From: B10-G9 sp964627755
Lineage (GTDB): Bacteria; Chloroflexota; Anaerolineae; Anaerolineales; UBA11858
Reading direction: 5' to 3'
NCBI GenBank assembly: GCA_964627755.1
Contig: CAZVIH010000022.1
Coordinates: 6,494 to 70,493, forward strand
Length of the DNA: 64,000 nucleotides
Positions 1 to 8,019 of the stretch are shown here, one piece after another. A program made the translations under genes and the position numbers. Position 1 is the stretch's first letter. Each line of letters starts with the position of its first letter. The notes beneath the pieces were generated by a model that saw only the letters and a program-made list of their open reading frames with translations, was not told where the DNA came from and ran no database searches.

Positions 1-1
1 G

Positions 2-1072
2 GCGGCGGCGCTGGGCGAAGGCTCGACGCTCTCAGACGAATCAACCGGGGTCGACCTCGATACGGGGCAGAGCGTCTTTCCCTGGGCGGGCGATACCTGG
101 GCCGCCGATCTGCCGTGCCTCGCCGCGCTGCGCGATGTCTGCCTGAGCGAGTGGGGGACATTCCACATCACCGCCGACGGCACGCCGACCTTCGGGGATC
201 GGCATGCGCGGCCCAAACACGCCAGCGCCGACGCCGAACTGAGCACGCATCTGGCAGGGGTGACCGTCGAGCAGGAAGCGGCGCGAATCGCCAACCGGGT
301 CGAACTGACCGTCCACCCGCGTGAAATTGGCGAAGAAACGGCGGTGCTCTGGCAGGCCAACCATGACATCCAGATCAAACCCGGCCAGACGCGGGTCATC
401 ACCTGCCCCTTCTCCGATCCCGACCAGCAGGTCGCCCACATCGCGGGGGAAGACCTGATCGTCCCCGTTCCCGGAGTCGACTTCAGTGCGACGGCGGGAG
501 GCGATGGGGGCGAGGATGTCACCAACGCGGTGCAGATCGAAATGGCGGCGGGCGGAACGTCGGCCCGGCTGACGCTGGCGACGACCGCACAGGATACGAA
601 GATCGTCGCCATCCACGATCTACAGGTGCGCGGCACGCCGATCCGCACCTACTACCCGGCGGCGGTCACCGTCGAGGATGCTGGCAGCAAGGTAACGCTG
701 GGGCGGCACCCGCTCCAGATCGACCTGCCGTTTCAGGAGGACAGCAGCGAGGCCGAAGACCTGGCCCGCGTGCTGATCGCCAACCGGAAGGAGCCGCACC
801 CCTGGCTGGTAGTGACCGTCGAGGCGACGGCATCTGGAACGCTGCTCACGCACGCCCTTGCCCGTGACGTTGGCAGCCGTCTCCACCTGACCGACCTCGA
901 CCTGGGGCTGGACGAGGCCGCCTGCTTCGTGGATCACGTTCGCCACGATGTGGAGCGCGGTGGGGCATCCCACCGGGTGACCTGGCGCACCAGCCCCGCC
1001 GATCTCGAAAGCTACTGGGCATTGGGCACGTCCCAGGCCCAACTGGGCCAGTCGAACCGGCTGGCGTATTGA
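2..1072 (+). CDS. phage tail-type protein, 5' end outside window
   Basis: The reading frame is open from the left edge, so the start codon lies outside the window; about 356 codons are visible before TGA at 1070-1072. The protein is rich in beta-strand-forming residues, has no signal peptide or membrane segment, and carries long Asp/Thr/Val-rich stretches. I cannot point to a catalytic motif. The assignment as a minor tail or baseplate-type structural protein rests on its position directly before a holin-like peptide and a fibre-like gene, and on general resemblance to large tail proteins of actinobacterial and chloroflexal phages. The alternative is an unrelated hypothetical protein. The frame is strongly G+C-rich, unlike the genes right of 10.6 kb. 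Confidence 0.55.
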   Translation, partial: AAALGEGSTLSDESTGVDLDTGQSVFPWAGDTWAADLPCLAALRDVCLSEWGTFHITADGTPTFGDRHARPKHASADAELSTHLAGVTVEQEAARIANRVELTVHPREIGEETAVLWQANHDIQIKPGQTRVITCPFSDPDQQVAHIAGEDLIVPVPGVDFSATAGGDGGEDVTNAVQIEMAAGGTSARLTLATTAQDTKIVAIHDLQVRGTPIRTYYPAAVTVEDAGSKVTLGRHPLQIDLPFQEDSSEAEDLARVLIANRKEPHPWLVVTVEATASGTLLTHALARDVGSRLHLTDLDLGLDEAACFVDHVRHDVERGGASHRVTWRTSPADLESYWALGTSQAQLGQSNRLAY

Positions 1073-1145
1073 TGTGAGTTTTGATCAAACTTTTTATGAA
1101 CCTTAAGAATTTGTTCGGTAATAAACGTGGCCTGTTTAATGGGCA

Positions 1146-1320
1146 ACGATCCACCCCCTCTGGCCGACTAACGTCGTCCATCTCCCCCACAGGGGGCGAG
1201 CGTTACCGCCCGGGTACGGCGACGATCCACCCCCTCTGTCTCCTGCGGAGACATCTCCCCCGACCCCCTTCGACCGACCTACGGTCGGCCACTTCCCCCA
1301 GCGGGGGCAGTCTGGGGGCG
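1146..1320. repeat. G+C-rich interspersed repeat cluster in the gap between phage genes
   Basis: The 369-base gap 1073-1441 holds no convincing gene. A 17-base word, acgatccaccccctctg, occurs exactly twice (1146-1162 and 1222-1238), 76 bases apart. Each copy is followed by a short self-complementary stretch and then a CATCTCCCCC block. A third, diverged module with a hairpin (accgacctacggtcgg) sits near 1274-1290. The alternating C-run, stem-loop, C-run, G-run layout resembles dispersed palindromic repeats of bacterial intergenic regions. No copies were noticed elsewhere in the window. Confidence 0.55.
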
Positions 1321-1441
1321 ATCAGGGTTGGCTTTGTTTGCTATGGTTGATAGTTGTTACCGGATCAATTTGTCAGGCAACATAAAAGTTTGCGGGATTG
1401 CAGGGGCAAAGCCTCTGCAAATAGCCAAAAGGAGAAACAAA

Positions 1442-1687
1442 ATGCTTAAGGAAAATAACCAACTGATGCCGATCGTCGGCCCGATTCTCAACCTGCTGCG
1501 CAGCCGCAAGTTCATGGTCGCGCTGATGACGCTGATCGTCGACGTGGTCATCGCCTATGTGCCTGCGCTCGCAGAAGTCCAGGAGCCGCTGCTGGCCGTG
1601 TTCACCGCGATTGGCGTGGCGCTGGTCGCCGCCATCGCTTATGAAGATGCTGCCGGTGCCAACGGCGGCAAGGAGACCGGCCAATGA
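1442..1687 (+). CDS. holin-like small membrane protein
   Basis: This 81-residue protein starts at ATG 1442, chosen because AAAGGAG lies just upstream; the open frame extends further left without a good ribosome site. It has two hydrophobic stretches, roughly residues 24-45 (MVALMTLIVDVVIAYVPALA) and 50-66 (LLAVFTAIGVALVAAIAY), separated by a short turn. The tail is short and charged. That layout is typical of phage holins, which form holes for endolysin release. It overlaps the next gene by four bases (ATGA), so it belongs to the same late operon. No endolysin gene is visible next to it. Function is inferred from topology and neighbourhood only. Confidence 0.5.
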   Translation: MLKENNQLMPIVGPILNLLRSRKFMVALMTLIVDVVIAYVPALAEVQEPLLAVFTAIGVALVAAIAYEDAAGANGGKETGQ

Positions 1688-2214
1688 CCTGGGTCGATCC
1701 TGAATCGCGCGATACCGGCGACCTGATCACCGCCGCGATCTGGAACCAGGACGTGGTCGACAACACGCAGTGGCTGAAGGACAACCTGCCGGGCGGCACC
1801 AGCGCCTGGGTTTACAACAGCAGCAACATCCTCCTGGGCAACGGTGGGGAGACCATGCTGACCTTCGATACCGAGTGGTGGGACACAGACGACATCCACA
1901 GCACACTGTCGAACACCGGACGCCTGACTGCGCCTGTCGACGGCCTCTACCTGGTCGGGGGGGCCTGCCTCACCACCATGTACGATGCCCTCCGGCTGTC
2001 GATCAGGCTCAACGGGACGGCAGTGGCGATGACCCGGTCGGGAGAGGGCGGCTTTGTTACATCGTGTGCCATCACGACGGTGGTGAACATGCAAGCAGGA
2101 GACTATGTAACCCTGCATGGCTACCAGAACGAATCAGGCGGCCTGTACGTGGATGCCGATGGGTACTGGTCGCCGTCGTTCTGGATGGTGAGGATAGGAG
2201 AGTACGTATCATGA
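1684..2214 (+). CDS. tail-fibre-like protein with C1q/TNF-like tip
   Basis: 176 residues. The N-terminal stretch, with TAAIWNQDVVDNTQWLKDN at about residues 16-34, matches the short linker segments common in phage and prophage fibre proteins. The remainder is a beta-rich module with the pattern of C1q-like jelly-roll receptor-binding tips: a FDTEWWD segment, TAPVDGLYLVGG at about 82-93, SIRLNGTAVA, and a closing W-x-V strand. The likely role is host-receptor or surface-carbohydrate binding. The start overlaps the holin-like gene by ATGA, and the end overlaps the next gene by ATGA, so the genes are probably translationally coupled. Confidence 0.6.
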   Translation: MTWVDPESRDTGDLITAAIWNQDVVDNTQWLKDNLPGGTSAWVYNSSNILLGNGGETMLTFDTEWWDTDDIHSTLSNTGRLTAPVDGLYLVGGACLTTMYDALRLSIRLNGTAVAMTRSGEGGFVTSCAITTVVNMQAGDYVTLHGYQNESGGLYVDADGYWSPSFWMVRIGEYVS

Positions 2215-2555
2215 CCACGCTGACCTACACCGGAAAGCCGGGCGACTTCAACCCGGCGGCAGCCCTGGATCGGCTGATCGAGCAGGGAATCGCCGTCGAG
2301 AACATCACCCTCACCTTTGCCGACGACCGGTCGGCGGTGACCGTCTTCATCCACGACGACCCGGATTCGACCATCCAGGCCGCCGTCAAAGCCGAGTTCG
2401 CCAGTCACGATCCGGCGGCGCAGTCGGCGCAGCAGCAGTCAGCGGCGGAGAAGGAATCCGACCGCGCCTGGGCGAAAGCGATCCTCGCTGGCGTCGACGT
2501 GAGCACGCTGGACGACATGCTCGCGGCGCTGGTCATCCTGGTCGGCGAGGGGTAA
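2211..2555 (+). CDS. small acidic phage-neighbourhood protein of unknown function
   Basis: The ATG at 2211 overlaps the preceding stop (ATGA), giving 114 residues. The first 65 residues look like an alpha/beta fold (MTTLTYTGKPGDF, then ITLTFADDRSAVTVFIHDD). The second half is helical, Gln/Ala/Glu-rich and ends in a Leu/Ala-rich helix. I do not recognise the family. Position at the end of the tail/holin/fibre string suggests a phage accessory, chaperone or assembly role. A strong palindrome follows 30 bases downstream. Confidence 0.5.
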   Translation: MTTLTYTGKPGDFNPAAALDRLIEQGIAVENITLTFADDRSAVTVFIHDDPDSTIQAAVKAEFASHDPAAQSAQQQSAAEKESDRAWAKAILAGVDVSTLDDMLAALVILVGEG

Positions 2556-2586
2556 TCAACAGGCCGTAAATAATCTGCAAATGAAG

Positions 2587-2618
2587 GCAGCCCTGCCGGT
2601 TCGAACCGGCAGGGCTGC
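2587..2618. terminator. perfect palindromic hairpin after the phage-like operon
   Basis: A 32-base uninterrupted palindrome starts with gcagccctgccggtt and ends with its exact complement, making a stem of up to 15 pairs. No T-run follows, so it is either a weak intrinsic terminator or a protein-binding or recombination palindrome marking the end of the phage-like block. Confidence 0.5.
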
Positions 2619-2743
2619 TGCCGGTAATAAACCAGCTTCCGGTCTGACTTAACCGGTTGCAGTGAAAATCGGGAAATTATAGTATCATAGTCGCTACGTT
2701 AAAGAGCGATTGGCTCGACAATATTTCGAGGAGGAAATGGAAG

Positions 2744-3700
2744 TTGCGTAAATCACAAACCCTTATCATTTTTGTTGTCGCCGCCCTGTTCCTGGCTGTT
2801 CTGGCCTGTGGGCCGACCGCCGGCGTTCAGCAGGCTGTCGACGAAGCCATGGGCGAAGTCGAATCGGCGGTTGAAGAAGTTGATGTAGTTGCTGAAGAAG
2901 CTGCCGGAGATGTCGCAGTAGTGGTGGACGAAGCGGTTGGCGAAACAAGCGGCAATGCAATGCTGGCCGATATCGACACCGACTGGGAATCCGTTTTCGA
3001 CAGCTACGAGATGGAATATGTGACGACGTTCGAAGGCACCGACGAGAACGGCGAACCGTCGTCGATGGAGATGATCGGCTACATGGCCTACCAGTCAGAC
3101 CCTCATGCAGAGAAGTTTGGCTTCGAAGGCACGGAAGCTGGAGAGTATTATTCCAGCATGGGCACGCTCGTCGATGGGATGATGTACACCGAAACCAATT
3201 TCGGTGGTGAGCAGATGTGTTATGCCATGCCCCTTTCAGAAGAAGACATGGAAGGCGCTGAGGAAAACGAGTTCGTTCCCAACGTCGACGATATGCTTGG
3301 CGAGGAAGGGGACGCCGGGGAAGCGCCTGACTTCGTTCTCGTCGATGCCAACGCCGATGTCAACGGGATGCCCGCCGAGCACTACCACGCCGAGCACGTC
3401 ACGACCGGCGGCCTGAGCGATGGTACCATCGACGTGTGGATTTCGAAAGAATACAACGTCATGCTCAAGTCCGTCATGGTCGACGAGGGCTTCATCGAGG
3501 GCTTTGGCGACGGCGTTTTCCAGGTCAGTATGGAACTGGTCTCCGCCAACGAGCCTATCGACTTCACCCCGCCTGAAAACTGTGAAGTCTATGACTTTGA
3601 ATCGATGATGGAAGGTATGGAAGGACTCGAAGACCTGGAAGGGTTGGAGGACCTCGATCTGGAAGGGTTGGAAGACCTGCTCACGCCGCAGCCCGAATAA
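2744..3700 (+). CDS. acidic secreted lipoprotein, function unknown
   Basis: TTG start at 2744, preceded by GAGGAGG with 8-base spacing; 318 residues. The N-terminus is a lipoprotein signal: basic RKS, a hydrophobic core, then a lipobox ending in VLAC at about residues 19-22. Residues 25-75 form an acidic Glu/Val/Ala-rich linker. The central part (about 85-285) alternates beta strands and resembles LolA/LppX-type lipoproteins in outline, though I see no diagnostic motif. The C-terminus is a near-perfect repeat of EGLEDLEGLEDLDLEGLEDL. It is predicted to be anchored outside the cytoplasmic membrane. It stands alone, between the phage-like operon and a convergent kinase gene. Confidence 0.65.
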   Translation: MRKSQTLIIFVVAALFLAVLACGPTAGVQQAVDEAMGEVESAVEEVDVVAEEAAGDVAVVVDEAVGETSGNAMLADIDTDWESVFDSYEMEYVTTFEGTDENGEPSSMEMIGYMAYQSDPHAEKFGFEGTEAGEYYSSMGTLVDGMMYTETNFGGEQMCYAMPLSEEDMEGAEENEFVPNVDDMLGEEGDAGEAPDFVLVDANADVNGMPAEHYHAEHVTTGGLSDGTIDVWISKEYNVMLKSVMVDEGFIEGFGDGVFQVSMELVSANEPIDFTPPENCEVYDFESMMEGMEGLEDLEGLEDLDLEGLEDLLTPQPE

Positions 3701-3731
3701 ACCGTATTCGATAGCAGTGTAGCAAATCAAA

Positions 3732-3762
3732 AAGGCGGTCGCGTTTTGAATGCGACCGCCTT
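3732..3762. terminator. bidirectional terminator between convergent genes
   Basis: A stem of 12 pairs (aaggcggtcgcg with its complement) is followed by TTGTTTTTTC on the plus strand and by TTTTTGATTTG when read on the minus strand. It therefore serves both the lipoprotein gene and the converging kinase gene. Confidence 0.8.
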
Positions 3763-3779
3763 GTTTTTTCTCCGGTTGG

Positions 3780-4922
3780 TTACCTGGACAGCGGGAGCGT
3801 GAACCAGAACAGCGACCCATGCCCGACTTTGCTCTTGACCCCGATCTGCCCGCTGTGCCTCTCGATCAGCTTGCGGGCGATCCACAGCCCGACGCCGGAG
3901 CTTTTCTCGCCGCCGGTCGGTTTGACCGACAGGCGTGAAAACTCCTGGAACAACAGCGGGAGTTCCTCGTCCGGGATGCCCGGCCCGGTATCGACCACTT
4001 CGAGAACGACCTCGCGATCCTGCCCCCGGGTGCGCACGCCGACCGTCGCCCCGCGCGGGCTGAACTTGATCGCATTGCTCACCAGGTTGCTGATCACCTG
4101 CACCAGCCGGTCGGGGTCGCCGTTCGTCTCCGGCAGCGACGGATCGAGCATCATCCGCACCTCGACCTCTTTCTCGTCCGCGTATGCCTGGAACTGGTCG
4201 ACCACCGATTCTACCAGGGCGTTGAGCGACACCGGCTGGAGGGTCATGTTGATTTCGCCCGTGCGGATTTCCTGGAGGTCGAGGAAGTCGTTGACAATCG
4301 AACGCATCACGCCGGAAGCGCCGCGCATCGTCGTGATCAGCTTGTCGAAATTGTCGATTTCGGCCCCCGACTGCCCGTAGAACCGGTCCAGAAGGTCGAT
4401 GCCCAGCACGATATTGTTGAGCGGGTTGCGCAGGTCGTGGGCGGCAATCTGGAGGAATTTGTCTTTGAGGCTGCTCAGGTTGCTCAACTCGACGATGTCC
4501 CGCTGGCGCTGGTCTTGCAGCCCTTTCATTTTTAGCTGCGTACGCACCCTTGCCGAGAGCACCTCGTACTGGGGCGGTTTGGTGATATAGTCGTTGGCCC
4601 CCAGGTCCAGGCCCTGCACCACGTCGCTGACATCGCCGGAAGCGGTGACCATGATCACCGGCAGTTCCTCGGTGCCGGGGTTGGCCCGCAGCCGTTCCAG
4701 CAGTTCCATCCCGGTGATCTTCGGCATGTTGACATCCAGCAGCACGCAGTCGGGGGGATTGGCTTTCAGCGCTTCCAACCCGTCAAGCGGGTCGGTATAA
4801 TAGTCGGCCTGGTATCCTTCCAATACCATCTGGCGTACCAGTACGTCGCAGGTTTCGGGGCTGTCGTCGATGATGACGATGCGCCAGACTCGTTCTTCGC
4901 CATTTTCGCCATGTTCGCCCAT
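3780..4922 (-). CDS. receiver domain-histidine kinase hybrid protein
   Basis: 380 residues. The N-terminal CheY-like receiver (about 13-130) has acidic residues at 19-20, phospho-acceptor D63 in LLDVNMP, T93 and K115. It is joined by a short coiled helix to a HisKA dimerisation domain with the phospho-acceptor H162 in AAHDLRNPLN. The HATPase_c domain follows, with an N box at about 279-287, a DTGPGIP G1 box at 311-317, an F box (FQEFSRL) and a GVGLWIA G2 box. It has no transmembrane segment, so it is a soluble orphan kinase with an N-terminal receiver, probably taking phosphate from another kinase or sensing through it. No dedicated output regulator is adjacent. Confidence 0.9.
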   Translation of the reverse strand: MGEHGENGEERVWRIVIIDDSPETCDVLVRQMVLEGYQADYYTDPLDGLEALKANPPDCVLLDVNMPKITGMELLERLRANPGTEELPVIMVTASGDVSDVVQGLDLGANDYITKPPQYEVLSARVRTQLKMKGLQDQRQRDIVELSNLSSLKDKFLQIAAHDLRNPLNNIVLGIDLLDRFYGQSGAEIDNFDKLITTMRGASGVMRSIVNDFLDLQEIRTGEINMTLQPVSLNALVESVVDQFQAYADEKEVEVRMMLDPSLPETNGDPDRLVQVISNLVSNAIKFSPRGATVGVRTRGQDREVVLEVVDTGPGIPDEELPLLFQEFSRLSVKPTGGEKSSGVGLWIARKLIERHSGQIGVKSKVGHGSLFWFTLPLSR

Positions 4923-5165
4923 CTTCGCGGCTTCCTCTCAATCCATCGCTGGTTCGGTAAATGTATTTCCGATCACTCACGGAGCAACCCGATTTTACAA
5001 TAGCACAGTCGTCATGCAACTACAACCGCCATGCCGGTCCTGATTGACCGGTGTTACCTTTCCGTAGCCGGTGCCGACCGGCGGGCGATCCCCGCCGGTT
5101 GACGCGCCCCGGTGCCTGTGTTACGCTGGGGGCCGGTCGGATAAGCGGATACGGAGGAGGTTGCG

Positions 5166-5285
5166 ATGGCTGTTTCATTGACGGTGCTGGCGGTGGTCAT
5201 CATCTGCGCGGTGCTGCTGGTGGGGATTGTCGGCATGGCGGTGATAGTGTTCTTCGCCGTGCGGGATCGAAAAAAGGATCAGTAG
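5166..5285 (+). CDS. 39-residue single-span membrane peptide
   Basis: A short gene with a strong ribosome site (GGAGGAGG ending about 5 bases before ATG 5166) and stop TAG at 5283-5285. The peptide is one long hydrophobic helix (about residues 4-32: VSLTVLAVVII through VIVFFAV) followed by a charged RDRKKDQ tail. By the positive-inside rule the tail is cytoplasmic. It lies 30 bases upstream of the SGNH hydrolase gene in the same direction, so the two are probably co-transcribed. Function is unknown. Confidence 0.65.
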   Translation: MAVSLTVLAVVIICAVLLVGIVGMAVIVFFAVRDRKKDQ

Positions 5286-5315
5286 CGTCTTTGCTTTGCA
5301 GGAGAACCATACGGT

Positions 5316-5999
5316 ATGAAGATCGGATTTTTCGGCGACAGCCTGACCGAAGCGCTCCCCGGCGTCAATTACGTCGACAGGGTTCGGGCGATGCTGCCCG
5401 GCGACACGATCCTGAATTACGGGCGGGCAGGCGATACGGTGATCACGCTCGACCGGCGCATCCGTAAGATCGAGATCGACGCACCGCTGGACGTGGCCGT
5501 GATCTGGATCGGCGTCAACGAGGTGCTGCGCGAGATTTCGCCGCTGTACTCGCTGTTGAACGATCTGCGGGGCATACCGCGTTCCGACTCGCCGGAGGTG
5601 TTCCGCGCGGTCTATACGGAAGTGCTCGACTTCCTGGGCGACCGCGCCGCGCGGCTGATCGCCGCGCCGCCGGTGCTGATCGGCGAGAACCTCGACAACC
5701 GCTACTGCCGCAAGCTGGCCGATCTTGCCGCCATCGAGAAGGAACTGGTCGAGGCGCGGGCCGATGGCGATTACGTCGATCTCGCGGAAATCTACCGCCG
5801 GGCGCTGGCCGGTAAATCGATCTCCGGCTACCTGCCAAATAAGGGACTGCGCATCCTGCTCGATACCCGGCTGACCGACGAGCAGATCGACGAAATGTCG
5901 GCGCGGCGCGGGCTTCACGTCACGCTCGACGGGGTTCACCTGAACGGCGAAGGGGCGCGGCTGGCGGCGGAGGCGTTCGTGGGGGCGATCAGGGGGTAG
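5316..5999 (+). CDS. SGNH/GDSL-family esterase or lipase
   Basis: 227 residues. Block I is FFGDSLTEA with the nucleophile S9 in GDS. The block II Gly lies in NYGRAGDT, and block III is WIGVNEV, where the usual GxND appears as GVNE. The catalytic D-x-x-H is LDGVHLNGEGA near the C-terminus. Family members hydrolyse acyl esters on lipids, sugars or peptidoglycan. There is no signal peptide, so it is probably cytoplasmic. It follows a tiny membrane peptide and probably shares its promoter. The actual substrate cannot be read from the sequence. Confidence 0.8.
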   Translation: MKIGFFGDSLTEALPGVNYVDRVRAMLPGDTILNYGRAGDTVITLDRRIRKIEIDAPLDVAVIWIGVNEVLREISPLYSLLNDLRGIPRSDSPEVFRAVYTEVLDFLGDRAARLIAAPPVLIGENLDNRYCRKLADLAAIEKELVEARADGDYVDLAEIYRRALAGKSISGYLPNKGLRILLDTRLTDEQIDEMSARRGLHVTLDGVHLNGEGARLAAEAFVGAIRG

Positions 6000-6128
6000 G
6001 GCTTTGCTGCATTACTTGATCAATGGGCTGGGGCTGTTCCTGCGGCGGTTCAATAAGGCGGCGGGGCGATGACAGCCTGATCCTCGCTTTTGGGTGAAAA
6101 TGTGGCTTGATCAAATAGCCGGGCGTAG

Positions 6129-6149
6129 GGGCGACCCTGGCGGTCGCCC
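6129..6149. terminator. hairpin downstream of the DUF692 gene
   Basis: An 8-bp stem (gggcgacc with ggtcgccc, 5-base loop) lies 14 bases beyond the stop of the leftward DUF692 gene. There is no T-run. It may be a dispersed G+C-rich repeat acting as an RNA 3' stabiliser rather than a true terminator. Confidence 0.4.
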
Positions 6150-6162
6150 GGTGACTCCCCTG

Positions 6163-7068
6163 TCAAGCCGCGTCTTTCCCATTGAGATGCACCAGATCGT
6201 ACATCCTCGGCAGGTGATCGGCGAGGACGTGCGCATCGGCGATCTGCTCCCAGGGCACGCCGACCCCGCCGTATTCGTAGGTCGCCACCCAGGGGGCGGC
6301 CCACGCGCCGGAGTGGATATTGTCCATCGCCCAGGTGAAGACCGCCATGTCGTCGGCGGTCATCGGCATGTGATCCATCGTCTGCCCGGCGCGGGCGTCG
6401 AGCAGGTCGGCATCGAACCCGGCTTCGCGCAGCGTCTCGCTCCAGGCCCCTTCGACGGTGCGTATCCCGGTGACGTGCAGCTCGCGCAGGCGGTCGACGG
6501 GCAGGGCGCTGATATACTCCCGCTCGTCGACGCCCAGGCTCCCGGCGGCGAGACGTGCGTGGGCGATGTCGAGCAGGAAGCCGCAGCCGGTTTCGTCGAC
6601 CACCTGATTGACGACGCCGGGCAGCATCACCGGGCGGATCATCCTCTCGTAGATGTCGGGGACGTTCTCGACGATCACCCGCTCCGGGCCGAAGCGCCGC
6701 GTCATCGCCTCGACATCGCGGATCAGGTTGGCGGTGATCATCTCGACGTGGGCCGGGTCGGTGGTATCGGGGGGGATATCGGGGAAGTCGCGGGAATCGA
6801 CCCATAGGTGGGCGTTGACCAGCGGCGTACCTGTCCGTTTCAGAAGGTCTTCGAACTTCAGCCAGTCGGCGGGACGCTTCGTTTCGGTGTCGAGGGCATC
6901 GTCAATGCCCAGGCCGACTTTCAGCGGGAAGTGAACGTAGGCAGGGAACTCGGCGCTGATCTCGTCGACGAGATCGGGCCAGGCCGGGCATTTGAACAGG
7001 TCGATAGTGATCTCACCCCGGCGGAGAAGATCGGCGGCTTTGCGTGAATAGTTGACGGCCAGTTTCAT
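6163..7068 (-). CDS. DUF692/MNIO-type TIM-barrel metalloenzyme
   Basis: 301 residues, with AAAAGGAG upstream of ATG 7068. The sequence has the DUF692 (multinuclear non-heme iron oxygenase, MbnB-like) pattern: His in YVHFPLKVGLG, His in VNAHLWVD, Glu in VIVENVPD, Asp and His in LLDIAHARLAA, His in ELHVTG, and DHMP further on. These lie where the metal ligands of the family lie. Characterised members oxidise Cys, Asp or other side chains in ribosomally made peptides, usually with a partner protein and a precursor peptide nearby. Neither was found here, so the substrate is open. Other xylose-isomerase-like TIM barrels are the main alternative. Confidence 0.7.
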   Translation of the reverse strand: MKLAVNYSRKAADLLRRGEITIDLFKCPAWPDLVDEISAEFPAYVHFPLKVGLGIDDALDTETKRPADWLKFEDLLKRTGTPLVNAHLWVDSRDFPDIPPDTTDPAHVEMITANLIRDVEAMTRRFGPERVIVENVPDIYERMIRPVMLPGVVNQVVDETGCGFLLDIAHARLAAGSLGVDEREYISALPVDRLRELHVTGIRTVEGAWSETLREAGFDADLLDARAGQTMDHMPMTADDMAVFTWAMDNIHSGAWAAPWVATYEYGGVGVPWEQIADAHVLADHLPRMYDLVHLNGKDAA

Positions 7069-7318
7069 TGTGGCTCCTTTTGGCTATCGAGGGGATTGTA
7101 CCACGGATAATCAGCCAAAGGCTGATTAATAGGAGTTTTGACTGTGTCAAAACATCCACCTGGGCAGGGGGATCGACGGGAAACCGCCGTCGGCGCGGCG
7201 GCTGCCCTGCGGCCTTTCCGTGTGGTGCGAAGTCGGTAGTCCGCTTCGGTGGCTTGTCAAGATTTTCCCATTGACTTATGCTGTCTGGTGGCTGGCTCAT
7301 CAGTAGAAACGGACTGAC
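7069..7318. other. structured intergenic region with consecutive stem-loops
   Basis: Between two divergent genes I see stem-loops in a row: 7109-7127 (8-bp stem aatcagcc/ggctgatt, 3-base loop), 7136-7152 (7-bp stem ttttgac/gtcaaaa, 3-base loop) and a G+C-rich one around 7182-7200 (ccgccg/cggcgg). AATAGGAG lies between the first two. They could be part of the 5' leader of the rightward methyltransferase gene or a small RNA. There is no reading frame with a good ribosome site. Confidence 0.35.
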
Positions 7319-7990
7319 ATGAATCCCTTTGACGATCCTGCTCTTGCTTCTAATTATGAAGCCTGGTATCAAACTATTGGCCGCCGGTCCGACCAGTTGG
7401 AAAAGGAACTGCTGGCATGGTTGATGACCAGGTTCCCAACGGCTTCTACGCTGCTTGAAGTGGGCTGCGGCAGCGGTCACTTTACACGCTGGTTTAAGAG
7501 AGAAGCGTTGCAGGTTTCCGGCCTGGACCTTTCTTTTCCCATGCTGTCCGAAGCGATACACCTGAATGGTATGCCATACGTACTCGGTGATGCGCTGACG
7601 CTGCCTTTCGCCGATAACACCTTCGATCTGGTGACCCTGATTACAGCCCTGGAATTTGTGTCGGAACCGCAGTTGGCGCTGGCGGAGGCGCTGCGAGTCG
7701 CGGAGCAGGGATTGATATTAGGCATTCTGAACCGCCAGAGCCTCCTGGGACGGCAGTATCGTCGGGCGGGGGGGCCGATATGGGAGGCATCCCGTTTCTT
7801 CACACCAGGCGAAATGATCCAACACGTGCGCCGGGTTGCCAAGAGACCTGTTGAAATAACATGGAGAACGACACTATGGCCTCTTTGGTCAGAAGCGCTT
7901 CCTCTTCCCTGGGGAGGCTTTATCGGTATGGCGTGTCGATTTCTTGCAAAAGGCAAAATCCTGTATAATGGTAGCGGAAACCAACTTTAA
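7319..7990 (+). CDS. class I SAM-dependent methyltransferase
   Basis: 223 residues. Motif I is LLEVGCGSGHFTRWF at about residues 44-58, the glycine-rich SAM loop. The acidic end of strand 2 is GLDLS, motif II is GDALTLPFADNTFDLVTLI, typical of the UbiE/Methyltransf_11 group, and a motif-IV-like ALRVAEQGLILG follows. The N-terminus (MNPFDDPALASNYEAWYQT) matches small-molecule methyltransferases. No substrate-specific residues can be named. Its base composition is less G+C-rich than that of the genes to its left. The next gene starts 30 bases downstream. Confidence 0.8.
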   Translation: MNPFDDPALASNYEAWYQTIGRRSDQLEKELLAWLMTRFPTASTLLEVGCGSGHFTRWFKREALQVSGLDLSFPMLSEAIHLNGMPYVLGDALTLPFADNTFDLVTLITALEFVSEPQLALAEALRVAEQGLILGILNRQSLLGRQYRRAGGPIWEASRFFTPGEMIQHVRRVAKRPVEITWRTTLWPLWSEALPLPWGGFIGMACRFLAKGKILYNGSGNQL

Positions 7991-8019
7991 TTATTCTTAG
8001 AGTATGATGGGGGGCAGTC

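Noticed and set aside
41..1190. Several long minus-strand reading frames opposite the tail-type gene
   Set aside because: They are antisense shadows of a strongly G+C-rich gene, lack ribosome sites and have Arg/Pro/Gly-rich compositions typical of wrong frames.
1081..1350. 89-residue frame across the repeat cluster
   Set aside because: It translates repeats (Pro/Arg/Thr-rich), has no ribosome site and no resemblance to known proteins.
3236..3820. 194-residue minus-strand frame opposite the lipoprotein gene
   Set aside because: It crosses the bidirectional terminator and is antisense to a gene with a clear signal peptide; rejected as a shadow.
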